Positions 10,043 to 19,180 of a stretch of 64,000 nucleotides of DNA are shown one piece after another. The DNA comes from Pedobacter deserti (lineage in GTDB: Bacteria; Bacteroidota; Bacteroidia; Sphingobacteriales; Sphingobacteriaceae). The notes below the pieces were generated by a model. The model was not told the origin of the DNA. It saw only the letters and a list, made by a program, of their open reading frames with translations, and searched no databases. Position 1 is the first letter of the stretch, and the number at the start of each line of letters is the position of its first letter. The position numbers and the translations under genes are program-made. The DNA lies in NCBI RefSeq assembly GCF_024436415.1, contig NZ_JAFMZQ010000001.1, positions 2,666,001-2,730,000 of the forward strand, written 5' to 3'.

Positions 10043-10939
10043 TTACACCCAGTCAACCCCCTTTTTAAGCCTGCTGAGGGTGTATGCTTCTGGTGATCCG
10101 GGAACGGGCTGATGGTTGTAGGTCCATTTGGCAAGCGGGGGCAAACTCATCAGTATAGACTCAATGCGTCCATTGGTCTCCAACCCGAACTTAGTGCCGG
10201 CATCGTATACCAGATTAAATTCGGCATACCGGCTCCTTCGCTGGTACTGCCACTCCTTCTCTGTTTCACTGAATTCTTTATCCCGGTTCCGGTCTATAAG
10301 TTCTGTATATACAGGAACAAATGTATTTCCGACCTCAACCGAAAATTCAAGTAAAGCTTCAATTGAAACACCGGTGCTTTCTGGGGTTAGCCTGTCATAA
10401 AAAATGCCGCCGATTCCCCTTGTTTCTTCCCTGTGCGGGATATAAAAGTAATCATCGGCCCTTCGCTTGAATTTCGGGTAAAACTGTGCATCGAATTTAT
10501 CGCAGGCTTGCTTCAACAAGTGATGGAAATAGCGCGCATCCGTGTCGATGATATAATGCGGCGTCAGGTCAATGCCACCACCAAACCATCTTGTTCCCTC
10601 ATTCAACTCAAAGTACCTGATGTTCATATGAATAATTGGCACGTATGGATTAGACGGGTGCATAACGATTGATACGCCTGTGGCAAAAAATTCATCGCTG
10701 TCTACACCTAGTCCGCGTTTTACCGATTCGGGAAGTTTACCATGGACAGCCGAAAAATTCACACCACCCTTTTCGAGCACATTTCCGTTCTGAATTATTC
10801 TGGTCCTTCCGCCGCCACCGCCATCGCGCGTCCAGTTTTCCTCCTCAAAAGAGGCCCCGCCATCGGTTTGTTCCAACTCCCTGCATATCTCATCCTGAAT
10901 TTGCTTAAACGCTGCTACTACCTGATCTCTAAATTCCAT
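10043..10939 (-). CDS. hemF: Oxygen-dependent coproporphyrinogen III oxidase
   Basis: This enzyme decarboxylates coproporphyrinogen III to protoporphyrinogen IX in heme synthesis, using O2. It shows the HemF hallmarks: GGGGRTRI, the WFGGGIDLTPHY block, HREETRGIGGIFYD and the C-terminal YTLSRLKKGVDWV. I place the start at the ATG at 10939, giving 298 residues, about the length of E. coli HemF. A longer reading from a TTG at 10960 adds seven residues, but a good -7 promoter element overlaps that TTG, so it is unlikely. Use of the oxygen-dependent form implies heme synthesis under aerobic conditions; whether an anaerobic HemN is also present is outside the window. Confidence 0.95.
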   Translation of the reverse strand: MEFRDQVVAAFKQIQDEICRELEQTDGGASFEEENWTRDGGGGGRTRIIQNGNVLEKGGVNFSAVHGKLPESVKRGLGVDSDEFFATGVSIVMHPSNPYVPIIHMNIRYFELNEGTRWFGGGIDLTPHYIIDTDARYFHHLLKQACDKFDAQFYPKFKRRADDYFYIPHREETRGIGGIFYDRLTPESTGVSIEALLEFSVEVGNTFVPVYTELIDRNRDKEFSETEKEWQYQRRSRYAEFNLVYDAGTKFGLETNGRIESILMSLPPLAKWTYNHQPVPGSPEAYTLSRLKKGVDWV

Positions 10940-10957
10940 TTCGATTACCCTTGTGTC

Positions 10958-10965
10958 CAAAGATA
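10958..10965 (-). promoter_or_regulatory. Candidate -7 element for hemF
   Basis: The minus strand reads TATCTTTG, a full match to the Bacteroidota -7 consensus TAnnTTTG. It lies about 18 bp before the hemF ATG, which would leave a short leader of roughly 12 nt. No clear TTTG is seen at the -33 position (TTTA at about 16 bp spacing). Confidence 0.45.
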
Positions 10966-11037
10966 CGCTGATAAACGCTTGTAAAGGGGATATTTAAAGA
11001 GATAGTACATTGTTTTGACACTAACAAATGCAGATGT

Positions 11038-12261
11038 CTATTCTTCAATAAAGTTTAAATCCCGGCCGTAAGTCTCATCGAGGTGATACAAGGCAAATAG
11101 TGCCAGACCAACCGTTAGCACAGCAATACAAAGCGCTGCGTTTATGATACCCATTTGCGCCTGCAGGTATTGAAAAAGCAATGTAACCGGGATAAGAGAA
11201 CCTCTGACCATATTGGGTACACTTGTCGTCACCGTAGCCCTTAGGTTTGTTCCAAACTGTTCCGCCGAGATGGTCACAAATACCACCCAATAGCCGGTAA
11301 ATAAACCAAATACCACGCAGAGCACATAGAATCCATTGGCAGTCCAGCCGGTACTCAGCAGGTAAACCAGCATCGTGGAGAAGGTAAGCAGTATAAAGAT
11401 CAGGACAATCTTCTTACGAGTTCTGAAGATCTGACTCAGGGCGCCGCTTAAAAAATCACCCAGGGATATACCGATATAGGTAAACATCACACCCTTTCCG
11501 TTGTCAAGCACGTCCTTGGCCTGTAGCGCTTTTCCAAACTCGGGCGCAATGCCGACAAGAATTCCAACCACAAACCATAAGGGTACCGCAATCAGGATGC
11601 AGTTTAAATACTTAAAAAATCTGTCCCTGCTTGAAAACAGCATCAGAAAATTCCCTTTCTGAACATCTTTCTTCGCCATGCGCTCGAACAGACCAGACTC
11701 GAACACGCCGAATCGAAGCAGTAAAAGCAAAATTCCCAGTCCCCCACCAACAAAAAACGCTGTCCGCCATTCAAACATATCGCCTACAACATAAGCCGCC
11801 ACCGCGCCCATCAAACCAATGCCGGCTACCAGCATTGTGCCGTATCCCCTGTTTTCCTTGCTCATGCTTTCACTGACAAGGGTAATGCCCGCACCCAGTT
11901 CACCTGCAAGGCCCACCCCCGCAATAAACCTAAGGGCGGCGTACATGGGGATTGTGGTCACAAAACCGTTTGCAATGTTTGCCAGCGAGTACATGATGAT
12001 AGAACCGAACAATACAGACAACCGGCCTTTTTTATCCCCCAAAACGCCCCAGAAAATACCGCCGATAAGTAAGCCCGCCATCTGCCAGTTCATCAAATAG
12101 AGACCAACTTCTGTAATTTGGTCGGGAGCAACACCCAAGGCACTAAGACTTTTGTTTTTAATGATCAGGAAGAGGAGCAGATCGTAAATATCTACAAAAT
12201 AGCCGAGCGCAGCCACGAGAATTAAAAGCGAAACACTTCCGCTCTGTTTTCCGTTAGTCAT
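11038..12261 (-). CDS. Major facilitator superfamily transporter
   Basis: This protein of about 407 residues has 12 predicted membrane segments and the MFS motif GDKKGR between segments 2 and 3. It has a central loop of about 25 charged residues, and a second motif-A-like patch (SQIFRTRKK) between segments 8 and 9. The general pattern (ERMAKK loop, WFVVGILVG segment) resembles metabolite:proton symporters of the sugar/aromatic-acid branch, but the substrate is not evident. I choose the ATG at 12261 (MTNGKQSG) over the GTG at 12303, because the extra 14 residues look like non-coding leader. A lipoprotein gene with its own terminator lies upstream, so transcription is probably independent. Confidence 0.85.
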   Translation of the reverse strand: MTNGKQSGSVSLLILVAALGYFVDIYDLLLFLIIKNKSLSALGVAPDQITEVGLYLMNWQMAGLLIGGIFWGVLGDKKGRLSVLFGSIIMYSLANIANGFVTTIPMYAALRFIAGVGLAGELGAGITLVSESMSKENRGYGTMLVAGIGLMGAVAAYVVGDMFEWRTAFFVGGGLGILLLLLRFGVFESGLFERMAKKDVQKGNFLMLFSSRDRFFKYLNCILIAVPLWFVVGILVGIAPEFGKALQAKDVLDNGKGVMFTYIGISLGDFLSGALSQIFRTRKKIVLIFILLTFSTMLVYLLSTGWTANGFYVLCVVFGLFTGYWVVFVTISAEQFGTNLRATVTTSVPNMVRGSLIPVTLLFQYLQAQMGIINAALCIAVLTVGLALFALYHLDETYGRDLNFIEE

Positions 12262-12318
12262 ATGGTTTAATTTGGATGCTGAAAGTACAAACAAATTAAA
12301 CACATGCGCAAGAAATTG

Positions 12319-12347
12319 AAAAAAAATGCCCGGCTAAATTACCGGGC
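12319..12347 (-). terminator. Rho-independent terminator after the small lipoprotein gene
   Basis: A GC-rich 6-bp stem (12328-12333 with 12342-12347, GCCCGG/CCGGGC) with an 8-nt loop is followed on the minus strand by about eight T residues. Confidence 0.75.
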
Positions 12348-12352
12348 CAGGT

Positions 12353-12559
12353 TCACAGCGTATCAGGTGGCATAGTGGTTGTGTCCGGCGGCATCGCTGC
12401 CGTATCCGGTGGTACAGTACCCGTTGTATCTAACGGACTCATCGAAGTATCTGTCTGAGTGCTGTCTGTACTGTCCGACACGCTTTTTGTCGAGTTGCAT
12501 GCTGACCCTGCAATCGCTACAGCGGAAGCAAAAACCATGCTTAAGATTAACTTTTTCAT
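12353..12559 (-). CDS. Small Thr/Pro/Asp-rich lipoprotein
   Basis: This 68-residue protein has a lipoprotein signal peptide with a lipobox-like GSAC ending at Cys21. After the cysteine it is almost wholly Ser, Thr, Asp and Pro, with a repeated PPDT unit in the C-terminal third (TVPPDTAAMPPDTTTMPPD). It is probably an unstructured lipid-anchored peptide in the cell envelope. Such low-complexity tails can serve as spacers or be O-glycosylated (Bacteroidota glycosylate Asp-Ser/Thr-hydrophobic motifs), but this is a guess. No function is recognised. A terminator follows directly. Confidence 0.7.
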   Translation of the reverse strand: MKKLILSMVFASAVAIAGSACNSTKSVSDSTDSTQTDTSMSPLDTTGTVPPDTAAMPPDTTTMPPDTL

Positions 12560-12701
12560 AAGAGATGAATTTCGTGTTTAACTAAGTTTACATTTATCAA
12601 AACATTGATTATCATATCGTTGAACAATCTGAATTCTGAAAGGTTTTAAAAAAGGCTTCGGGCCTTTCATAGTTCAATAATCTTTCTGATATTGTAGCAT
12701 C

Positions 12702-13187
12702 ATGATCGTATCAGAGCGTACCTTGAAATGGGGATTATCCCTATACCCTCCGATGTTGTTTCAACGGATTTGGATCAGAAATTTCCATAAAGGTTTCCGT
12801 GGAGTAGATGTAAAAATCAGCCGGAGTATCATCAACCGAAACTATAACGGTTCCATATTCGGTGGAACTATTTATTCAGCTACGGACCCGTTTTACGCCA
12901 TCCTTTTTGATCAGTTATTGCAACGGCGAGGTTTCAAAGTACGGGTGTGGCTTAAAAGTGCATCCATTCAGTACCTCAAACCCGGAAGAAGCAATCTCTA
13001 TTTCACGATTAAGGTTAGCGACGAGATGTTGGAAGAGGCCGTGCAGGCATTGAGTACTCAGGGAAAATTTATAAGGGCTTATCCCATCGAGGTGTGCAAT
13101 TCTGAGGGAGAACTTTGCGCAAGCGTGATAAACGAAGTATATATTCGCAATCTCCATCAGGGTGAGATATCGAGGGTAGCGTATTAA
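12702..13187 (+). CDS. DUF4442 hotdog-fold protein
   Basis: This 161-residue protein matches the DUF4442 pattern seen in hotdog-fold thioesterase-like proteins. It has an N-terminal LKWGLSLYPPM segment, NRNYNGSIFGGTIYSATDPF in the middle (central helix of a hotdog fold), a SIQYLKPGRS strand and the VYIRN ending. Related proteins are annotated as possible acyl-CoA or acyl-carrier thioesterases, but the activity is not established. The gene starts with ATG and ends 11 bp before the AlbA_2 gene, so the two probably share a transcript. A short hairpin lies in the leader at 12651-12667. Confidence 0.75.
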   Translation: MIVSERTLKWGLSLYPPMLFQRIWIRNFHKGFRGVDVKISRSIINRNYNGSIFGGTIYSATDPFYAILFDQLLQRRGFKVRVWLKSASIQYLKPGRSNLYFTIKVSDEMLEEAVQALSTQGKFIRAYPIEVCNSEGELCASVINEVYIRNLHQGEISRVAY

Positions 13188-13198
13188 AAAAACCAGAA

Positions 13199-13822
13199 AT
13201 GAATATCAGGAAGCTAATTTTGCAGGGCGAAGGGACAACACTGGATTTTAAGAAAACGATAACCAGTACAGAAAAGATATCCAAGAGCCTTGTGGCCTTC
13301 GCAAATAATAAAGGAGGTAAACTGCTTATCGGTGTTGCCGACGATGGCAGCATCAAAGGTGTCAAATCTGAAGACGAAGAACGGTATATGATCACCAAAG
13401 CAGCACATCAGTATTGCAAACCTGCTCTTGAGCCCGAATTCGAAGAAGTATATGTAGATGACAAGCTGGTCCTTGTTGTCAATATCGCTGAAAGCGAGCT
13501 CAAACCTCACTATGCGCTTGATGAGCACAAGAAGTGGTGGGTATACTATCGCGTTAAGGACAAAAGCATTCTGGCGAGTAAGATACTGGTAGACGTGATC
13601 AAAAAGAGCAACAACCAGGAACCGAATATTATCAATTATACGGATCAGGAAAAGCAGTTGTTTGATTATCTGAACGAACAGGGAAGAATAACTCTAAAAG
13701 AGTTTAGCAAGCTTACAAGAAGTTCGTATAAGAAAGCTCAGAAGATACTGGTCAGCCTCATCATCAGCGGTGTTATCCGTCCGCATATCTCAGAGAAAGA
13801 GGAATATTTTACAGCGGTCTGA
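13199..13822 (+). CDS. AlbA_2 (Schlafen-type) domain protein with C-terminal winged helix
   Basis: This 207-residue protein has an N-terminal AlbA_2 domain (about residues 8-130) with the family pattern EGTTLDFKKT, then KSLVAFANNKGGKLLIGVADDGSIKGV. A C-terminal segment of about 70 residues reads as a winged helix (LFDYLNEQGRITLKEFSKLTR). AlbA_2 proteins are thought to bind DNA or RNA and are often called putative transcriptional regulators or ATP-binding proteins. The version here is short and lacks the C-terminal HATPase-like region found in longer family members. It sits 11 bp after the DUF4442 gene and 53 bp before a MATE transporter gene, which could be a target. Confidence 0.75.
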   Translation: MNIRKLILQGEGTTLDFKKTITSTEKISKSLVAFANNKGGKLLIGVADDGSIKGVKSEDEERYMITKAAHQYCKPALEPEFEEVYVDDKLVLVVNIAESELKPHYALDEHKKWWVYYRVKDKSILASKILVDVIKKSNNQEPNIINYTDQEKQLFDYLNEQGRITLKEFSKLTRSSYKKAQKILVSLIISGVIRPHISEKEEYFTAV

Positions 13823-13875
13823 ATATTACACCTTAAGCTGACGCAATTGCGGCTTAAAAAGCCGACTTTTGCAAA

Positions 13876-15240
13876 ATGTTTCAGGAAATCCGTCGAAAGT
13901 ACAAACCCTATTACGCAGACAACCTCCGTCTGGCGATGCCGATCGTTGTGTCGCAACTGGGGCATACCATGGTGCATCTGGCCGACAGTGTCATCGTTGG
14001 GCACTTCGCCGGAACAGTTCAGCTTGCTGCAGTATCGCTGGTAAATAGTTTGTTCACCATAGTTATGGTATTGGGTATAGGTATCGCCTATGGCCTTACG
14101 CCGCTTATCGCGCAGGAAAACGGAAAGAGAAATTACGACGAATGCGGAAAACTGCTGTCAAACAGTTTAGCGATCAATATCGTAGCCTCGTTAGTTCTTT
14201 ACGCATTTATATATCTGGGAACCTTGCTGGTCATAGACCATATCGGACAGTCGCCAGAAGTTGTCCGGCATGCAAAGCCGTACCTGGCGTATCTTGGTAT
14301 TTCCATCATCCCACTGATGATTTTTCAAAGCTTCAAGCAATTTACAGAGGGCCTGGGTTTTACCAAACAGGCCATGTACATATCCGTATGGGGAAATATC
14401 ATCAATATAGTGCTGGGTATTGTATTCGTCAAAGGAATGTTCGGGATCAGCCCTATGGGTGTGGCAGGCGTTGGGCTAAGCACATTAATCGATCGTATGA
14501 TCATGGCGACTGTGATCATCATCTATGTGTTGCGGTCGAGGCACTTCAAAATTTATATCAAACATTTTAAACTGGCGCTCATAGAAAAAGCACGCACAAT
14601 CAAGATCCTGAAGATCGGCGCACCGGTAGCCCTGCAATATGTTTTCGAGATCAGCGCGTTCAGCATGGCCGCCATTCTCATAGGCACTATAGGCGCCGTA
14701 GAGCAAGCCGCACACCAGGTAGCAATCAACCTGGCCGCAGTCACCTATATGATGGCCAGTGGTGTAGCCTCCGCCGCCACGATCAAAACGGGCAATAACT
14801 ACGGTAAGGGCCATTTTGCTGATCTGCGGTTCTCCGCTATTGCAAGCTACCATGTCGTTGTGATGTTTATGACGGCGACTGCGCTCATTTTCATCTTTGC
14901 AAATCAGCTCTTGCCATACATTTATACCTCAGATATCGATGTTATTGAGATTGCCAGCGGCCTGCTGATCATTGCAGGATTGTTTCAGTTGTTCGACGGT
15001 ACTCAAGTTGTTGGACTCGGCATACTCAGGGGTATCGGCGATGTAAACGTGCCCACCATAATAACTTTCATGTCATACTGGGTCCTGGGCCTGCCACTCG
15101 CGTACCTGCTTGGTATCAGGCTTGGCCTTGGCGTAAACGGAATCTGGTACGGTCTTACTATTGGATTGCTCGCCGCCTCTCTCATGCTGTATCTCAGGTT
15201 TAGAAAAAAGGTATCGGGCACGGCGCCCATATCAGCTTAA
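13876..15240 (+). CDS. MATE-family multidrug/toxin efflux transporter
   Basis: This 454-residue protein has 12 hydrophobic segments in two similar halves, the plan of MATE (NorM/DinF) antiporters that export cationic drugs or metabolites using Na+ or H+. Family-like segments include LAMPIVVSQLGHTMVHLADSV at the start and DGTQVVGLGILRGIGDVNVP in the second half. The first half matches the NorM branch more than DinF. The substrate is unknown. A small inverted repeat (CGGCTT/AAGCCG, 13850-13864) lies just before the ATG. The upstream AlbA_2/winged-helix gene may be in the same transcript. Confidence 0.9.
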   Translation: MFQEIRRKYKPYYADNLRLAMPIVVSQLGHTMVHLADSVIVGHFAGTVQLAAVSLVNSLFTIVMVLGIGIAYGLTPLIAQENGKRNYDECGKLLSNSLAINIVASLVLYAFIYLGTLLVIDHIGQSPEVVRHAKPYLAYLGISIIPLMIFQSFKQFTEGLGFTKQAMYISVWGNIINIVLGIVFVKGMFGISPMGVAGVGLSTLIDRMIMATVIIIYVLRSRHFKIYIKHFKLALIEKARTIKILKIGAPVALQYVFEISAFSMAAILIGTIGAVEQAAHQVAINLAAVTYMMASGVASAATIKTGNNYGKGHFADLRFSAIASYHVVVMFMTATALIFIFANQLLPYIYTSDIDVIEIASGLLIIAGLFQLFDGTQVVGLGILRGIGDVNVPTIITFMSYWVLGLPLAYLLGIRLGLGVNGIWYGLTIGLLAASLMLYLRFRKKVSGTAPISA

Positions 15241-15287
15241 GGTTATTTCACACTATAAATCAACCATTTATACATTAATCACCTAAA

Positions 15288-15295
15288 TAATTTTG
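15288..15295 (+). promoter_or_regulatory. Candidate -7 element for the TauE/SafE gene
   Basis: TAATTTTG matches the Bacteroidota -7 consensus, 50 bp before the ATG at 15346. The -33 match is weak (TTTA, 17 bp upstream). The rest of the 105-bp gap is AT-rich with nothing else evident. Confidence 0.4.
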
Positions 15296-15345
15296 TGAAG
15301 TGGAAAACATGTAATAATATTGTCTACTAAAATGATGGATTTTAT

Positions 15346-16251
15346 ATGGTAACAAGCACACAGGAAAATAAATGGAAAAGGGTCGCGTATCTGTGTCTTA
15401 TCATTCTTGCTGTTGTGTTCATTGGCTATGCGTTATATTCTTCACTTGGTTATGCGTCGGTTGTTGCATACGGAAAACAGATATACGGGCAAATAGACGA
15501 CATGTTTCTTTGGATGCTACTTGTCGGCTTTGTAGCACAGCTTGTTGATGGCGCCTTAGGGATGGGATACGGCGTTGTGTCGACCACCCTCCTGCTGTCT
15601 GGCGGACTAAATCCGGCCGTTATATCGGGTAGTATACATACCGCTGAGATGTTTTCGAGCGGAGCCTCAGGATTCAGCCACTATCGCTTTGGCAACGTCA
15701 ATAAGAAACTGTTCAAAACCTTACTTATACCAGGGGTACTGGGCGCAATTGCCGGTGCATTGTTGCTCAGCTACGCGGGAGAGGCATTTTCCGTATATAT
15801 TCGTCCGGTGATCTCTCTTTATACACTGCTATTGGGTATACGCATTCTCACCAATGCATTTAAAGAAAAAAGAAAACCACAAAAAGTAAAGCGCGCGGGC
15901 TGGCTTGCTGGTGCAGGCGGCTTCCTCGACTCGTTTGGCGGTGGTGGTTGGGGGCCTCTCGTTACCTCAACCCTGATATCGAAAGGACGAACTCCGAAAT
16001 ATGTTATCGGATCGGTAAGCTTAACCGAATTTTTTGTTACAATGGCCAGCGCCGTAACATTCTTTTTCATACTAGGTGTCAGTCACTGGCAGTCTATCCT
16101 GGGACTGATCGTAGGTGGTGTACTTGCTGCTCCAATTGCGGCCAGGCTTGTAGGCCGCCTACCCATAAAAAAGATGTTTATCGGCGTAGGCGTAATCGTG
16201 ATTATTTCCAGCGTACGGATCATCTGGAAGGCCATATCCGGAATGCTATAA
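15346..16251 (+). CDS. TauE/SafE-family membrane transporter
   Basis: This 301-residue membrane protein has one N-terminal hydrophobic segment and a duplicated set of helices. The two inverted half-signatures are QLVDGALGMGYGVVSTTLLL and GGFLDSFGGGGWGPLVTSTL, which are the marks of TauE/SafE (DUF81) proteins. Members export sulfite, sulfoacetate or other organosulfur anions, or import anions; the substrate here is not defined and no sulfur genes are adjacent. Its stop overlaps the stop of convergent galM by 6 bp. Confidence 0.88.
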   Translation: MVTSTQENKWKRVAYLCLIILAVVFIGYALYSSLGYASVVAYGKQIYGQIDDMFLWMLLVGFVAQLVDGALGMGYGVVSTTLLLSGGLNPAVISGSIHTAEMFSSGASGFSHYRFGNVNKKLFKTLLIPGVLGAIAGALLLSYAGEAFSVYIRPVISLYTLLLGIRILTNAFKEKRKPQKVKRAGWLAGAGGFLDSFGGGGWGPLVTSTLISKGRTPKYVIGSVSLTEFFVTMASAVTFFFILGVSHWQSILGLIVGGVLAAPIAARLVGRLPIKKMFIGVGVIVIISSVRIIWKAISGML

Positions 16252-17298
16252 TTGTCCAATCACGGTAGGCGCAACCTTGTAAATGGTTGTCTGACGGTAG
16301 GTCTCACCCGGCCGCAATATAGTTGTCGGTAAGTCCGGTACATTAACACTATTTGGTGCGTGCTGGGTTTCAACGCAAAAAGCGCTATAAGGCCCGTAGT
16401 GTCGTCCCTCCTTACCTTGCTTCACATCAAGAAACTTAGCTGTATAAAAATGCGCAACCGGTTCCGTTGTATAAACATATAGCGTTAACCCGCTCTCTGC
16501 TTCCGAAGTCTCGGTAGCCAGCGTTAACTCGCCATATTCTTTGTCGAGCAGAAATGTTTGGTCGTAACCCTCCTCCGGATCCCAGTCCTGGCCGATCGGC
16601 TTTGCTCCCTGGAAATCATATTTGGTTCCGGCGACAGCGACTTGGCGACCTGTAACTACATATCGTTCATCTTGTTCTAAATACTTACTCGCCGCTATCC
16701 TGTGCAGGTGGTCTTTCACTGATCCGCCGGTCGGAGAAAGGTTAAAATAGCCATGATGCGTCAGGTTAACAGCAGTTGGCTCGTCAGTGCTGGCTTTGAA
16801 GTCGAGAACTAACTCATCATCATCCGTAAGTTTGAAGGTGAGCTCTACCAATAAGTTGCCTGGAAAGTTCTCCTCACCTGCCGGACTCAGGTATCTCATC
16901 GTTACCGTAGGGTCAATGGTGGGTAATATGTCCCACACCTTTCTATCAAAGCCTATATCTCCTCCGTGCAGAGTGTCCTGCCCTTTAGCCAGCGACAATT
17001 GATATTCCTTACCGTCAATATTAAAGCGCCCATCTTTAATCCGGTTGGCATACCGTCCGATAACTGCCCCCAAATAGGGATAATTTTCCAAATATGCCTC
17101 GCTGGTGTAACTATCAATATCCTCAAAGCCCAGCACAATATCCTGCCTTTCCCCCTGCGCGTTGGTTACGATAAACTTACTGACAATGGCTCCATAATTA
17201 TAGACCTTCACATAACTCCCTTTGGCGTTTGTTAACTCGACCGCCAGAACCTCTTTTCCATCAATAATTTTACCCGTGTGGATCAGCTTTGTATTCAT
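16246..17298 (-). CDS. galM: Galactose mutarotase (aldose 1-epimerase)
   Basis: This 350-residue enzyme interconverts alpha and beta anomers of galactose and other aldoses before phosphorylation. The catalytic His lies in NLTHHGYFNL (about residue 181), and the catalytic Glu in FCVETQHAPNS (about residue 309). No signal peptide is seen, so it is cytoplasmic. It is divergent from galK across an 84-bp gap, which places both galactose genes around one control region. No galT or galE is next to them. Length matches the family. Confidence 0.95.
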   Translation of the reverse strand: MNTKLIHTGKIIDGKEVLAVELTNAKGSYVKVYNYGAIVSKFIVTNAQGERQDIVLGFEDIDSYTSEAYLENYPYLGAVIGRYANRIKDGRFNIDGKEYQLSLAKGQDTLHGGDIGFDRKVWDILPTIDPTVTMRYLSPAGEENFPGNLLVELTFKLTDDDELVLDFKASTDEPTAVNLTHHGYFNLSPTGGSVKDHLHRIAASKYLEQDERYVVTGRQVAVAGTKYDFQGAKPIGQDWDPEEGYDQTFLLDKEYGELTLATETSEAESGLTLYVYTTEPVAHFYTAKFLDVKQGKEGRHYGPYSAFCVETQHAPNSVNVPDLPTTILRPGETYRQTTIYKVAPTVIGQL

Positions 17299-17382
17299 AT
17301 ATGTATATTTAGGGCTTATTTTTTAAACAATACTATCAATAGTTTACCGAATCTGGAATAAAAATTTGAAATATACTGAAAA

Positions 17383-18534
17383 ATGAAAGCTGAAATCACT
17401 GAAAAATTCTTAGCGATATACGGACAGGAGCCCGCCAAACATTATTTTACACCGGGACGTGTGAATCTCATCGGAGAGCACATTGACTACAACGGAGGCC
17501 TGGTTATGCCGTGTGCAGTAACCATGGGTACCTGGCTGGCCCTTGCCCCTAACAACGACGGCGTGCTAAGATTCAGAAGTTTGAATTTCGACGAACATAC
17601 GGAAACGCCGCTCCAAAAAACATATAGCAAGACGGGCCCGGAATGGTATAATTATCCACTCGGTGTTTTTCATGAAATGCAGAAACAGCATGAGATCAAT
17701 ACCGGATTGGATATGTTGTTTTTTGGCAATATCCCTATCGGCTCCGGCCTGTCTTCTTCGGCCTCTATTGAAGTTGCCATGGCATATGCGCTCAACGATT
17801 ATTTCAATTTGGGTTACAGCAAACTGGATATTCCATTGCTGGCTCAGAAAGTTGAGAACCAGTTTATCGGTGTAAACTGTGGTATTATGGACCAGTTTGC
17901 GGTAGCCTTCGGCGAAACCGATAAAGCAATTGTATTGAACTGCGATACGCTAGACCATAAAATTGTCGACTGTAACCTGGGCGAATATAACTTGGCGATC
18001 ATTAACACGAACAAACCGCGTAAACTGGCAGAGTCGAAATATAACGAGCGGGTCTCCGAATGTAAAACTGCACTTGGGGAACTTAACGCTGAATTGAACC
18101 TTAGTAATCTCTGTGAACTGGACGGTGAACAGTTTGATCAGTATAAGCACCTGATAAGCGATGCCGTAGTATTGAAGCGTGCAACCCACGTGGTGGCTGA
18201 GAACGACCGGGTTAACCATGCTGCAAAGGCGCTGAACAGCGGCGATCTGAAGGCTTTCGGCCAACTGATGTACGGTTCTCATCAATCGCTTAAAGAGCTG
18301 TATGAAGTTACCGGTCGCGAGCTTGACACAGTTGTGGAATTTTGCGCTCAATACCCCGATGTGATCGGTGCAAGGATGACTGGTGCTGGCTTTGGCGGCT
18401 GTGCCATAGCATTACTGAAAAAAGGACAGGAAGAGGATTTTAAAACCAAACTAACTGCCTTCTATACGGATAGGATTGGTTACGCGCCGACGGTGTATAT
18501 CAGCGATATCGGACATGGTGCTTCAAGCATCTGA
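17383..18534 (+). CDS. galK: Galactokinase
   Basis: This 383-residue GHMP kinase phosphorylates galactose to galactose 1-phosphate, the entry step of the Leloir pathway. Three GHMP motifs are visible: the galactokinase signature GRVNLIGEHIDYNGG at about residues 25-39, the ATP-binding IPIGSGLSSSASIE at about 119-133, and GARMTGAGFGGCAI near residue 335. The divergent neighbour is galM. An RNA methyltransferase gene starts only 3 bp after its stop and is probably co-transcribed. Confidence 0.96.
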   Translation: MKAEITEKFLAIYGQEPAKHYFTPGRVNLIGEHIDYNGGLVMPCAVTMGTWLALAPNNDGVLRFRSLNFDEHTETPLQKTYSKTGPEWYNYPLGVFHEMQKQHEINTGLDMLFFGNIPIGSGLSSSASIEVAMAYALNDYFNLGYSKLDIPLLAQKVENQFIGVNCGIMDQFAVAFGETDKAIVLNCDTLDHKIVDCNLGEYNLAIINTNKPRKLAESKYNERVSECKTALGELNAELNLSNLCELDGEQFDQYKHLISDAVVLKRATHVVAENDRVNHAAKALNSGDLKAFGQLMYGSHQSLKELYEVTGRELDTVVEFCAQYPDVIGARMTGAGFGGCAIALLKKGQEEDFKTKLTAFYTDRIGYAPTVYISDIGHGASSI

Positions 18535-18537
18535 TCC

Positions 18538-19083
18538 ATGCAGAAGCTGAAATCAGAAGAGCTTAACCGGCCTTCAGTAGAAGAATTCAAAGATCAGGAA
18601 AAGCTGCCTGTCGTTGTCGTGCTCGATAACGTGCGGAGCATGCACAATGTGGGTTCTGTATTCAGAACAGCTGATGGCTTTTCCGTATCAAAAATAGTGC
18701 TGTGCGGCATTACTGCACAGCCTCCACATCGAGAAATAGAAAAAACCGCATTAGGCGCCACGCAGTCTGTCGACTGGGAATACGCTGCTGAGACCTGTGC
18801 CGCAATGGCTGAACTGCGCCTGCAGGGCTATAAGATACTTGCCATTGAGCAGGCACAAGGCAGCGTTATGCTGAACGCCTATCTACCCCTGCCGAAGGAG
18901 AAGTACGCGCTTGTATTCGGCAATGAGGTAAACGGCGTCAGCGATGAGGTAATGGCGGCGGTCGACGGCTGCATAGAAATTCCTCAGTTTGGCACCAAGC
19001 ATTCCTTTAATATTGTTATCTCGGCAGGTATTGTCCTGTGGGATTTCTTTTCTAAACTGAGATTAGATACCGGCCGGAGTTAA
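18538..19083 (+). CDS. TrmH/SpoU-family RNA 2'-O-methyltransferase
   Basis: This 181-residue SPOUT methyltransferase has motif 1 as NVRSMHNVGSVFRTADGF, motif 2 as LVFGNEVNGVSDEV and motif 3 as IPQFGTKHSFNIVISAGI, which together form the SAM-binding trefoil knot. It lacks extra N- or C-terminal RNA-binding domains, so it resembles the short TrmL/TrmH type. The target (tRNA or rRNA position) cannot be told. It starts 3 bp after galK. A 7-bp inverted repeat (19072-19078 with 19087-19093, GGCCGGA/TCCGGCC) covers the stop codon but lacks a T run. Confidence 0.88.
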   Translation: MQKLKSEELNRPSVEEFKDQEKLPVVVVLDNVRSMHNVGSVFRTADGFSVSKIVLCGITAQPPHREIEKTALGATQSVDWEYAAETCAAMAELRLQGYKILAIEQAQGSVMLNAYLPLPKEKYALVFGNEVNGVSDEVMAAVDGCIEIPQFGTKHSFNIVISAGIVLWDFFSKLRLDTGRS

Positions 19084-19180
19084 TCATCCGGCCAAAAAAC
19101 TGTCTTAATAAAGTAAGAACCTCAGGAAAACACGGACTATGTCGGCGCAATAGATTTTCTTTGTCGCCAATTAACAGTCT

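Noticed and set aside
10940-10960. TTG start for hemF
   Set aside because: Overlaps a -7 promoter element; the ATG at 10939 gives the family length.
14142-14570. A 142-residue frame inside the MATE gene
   Set aside because: Overlaps conserved transporter sequence in another frame.
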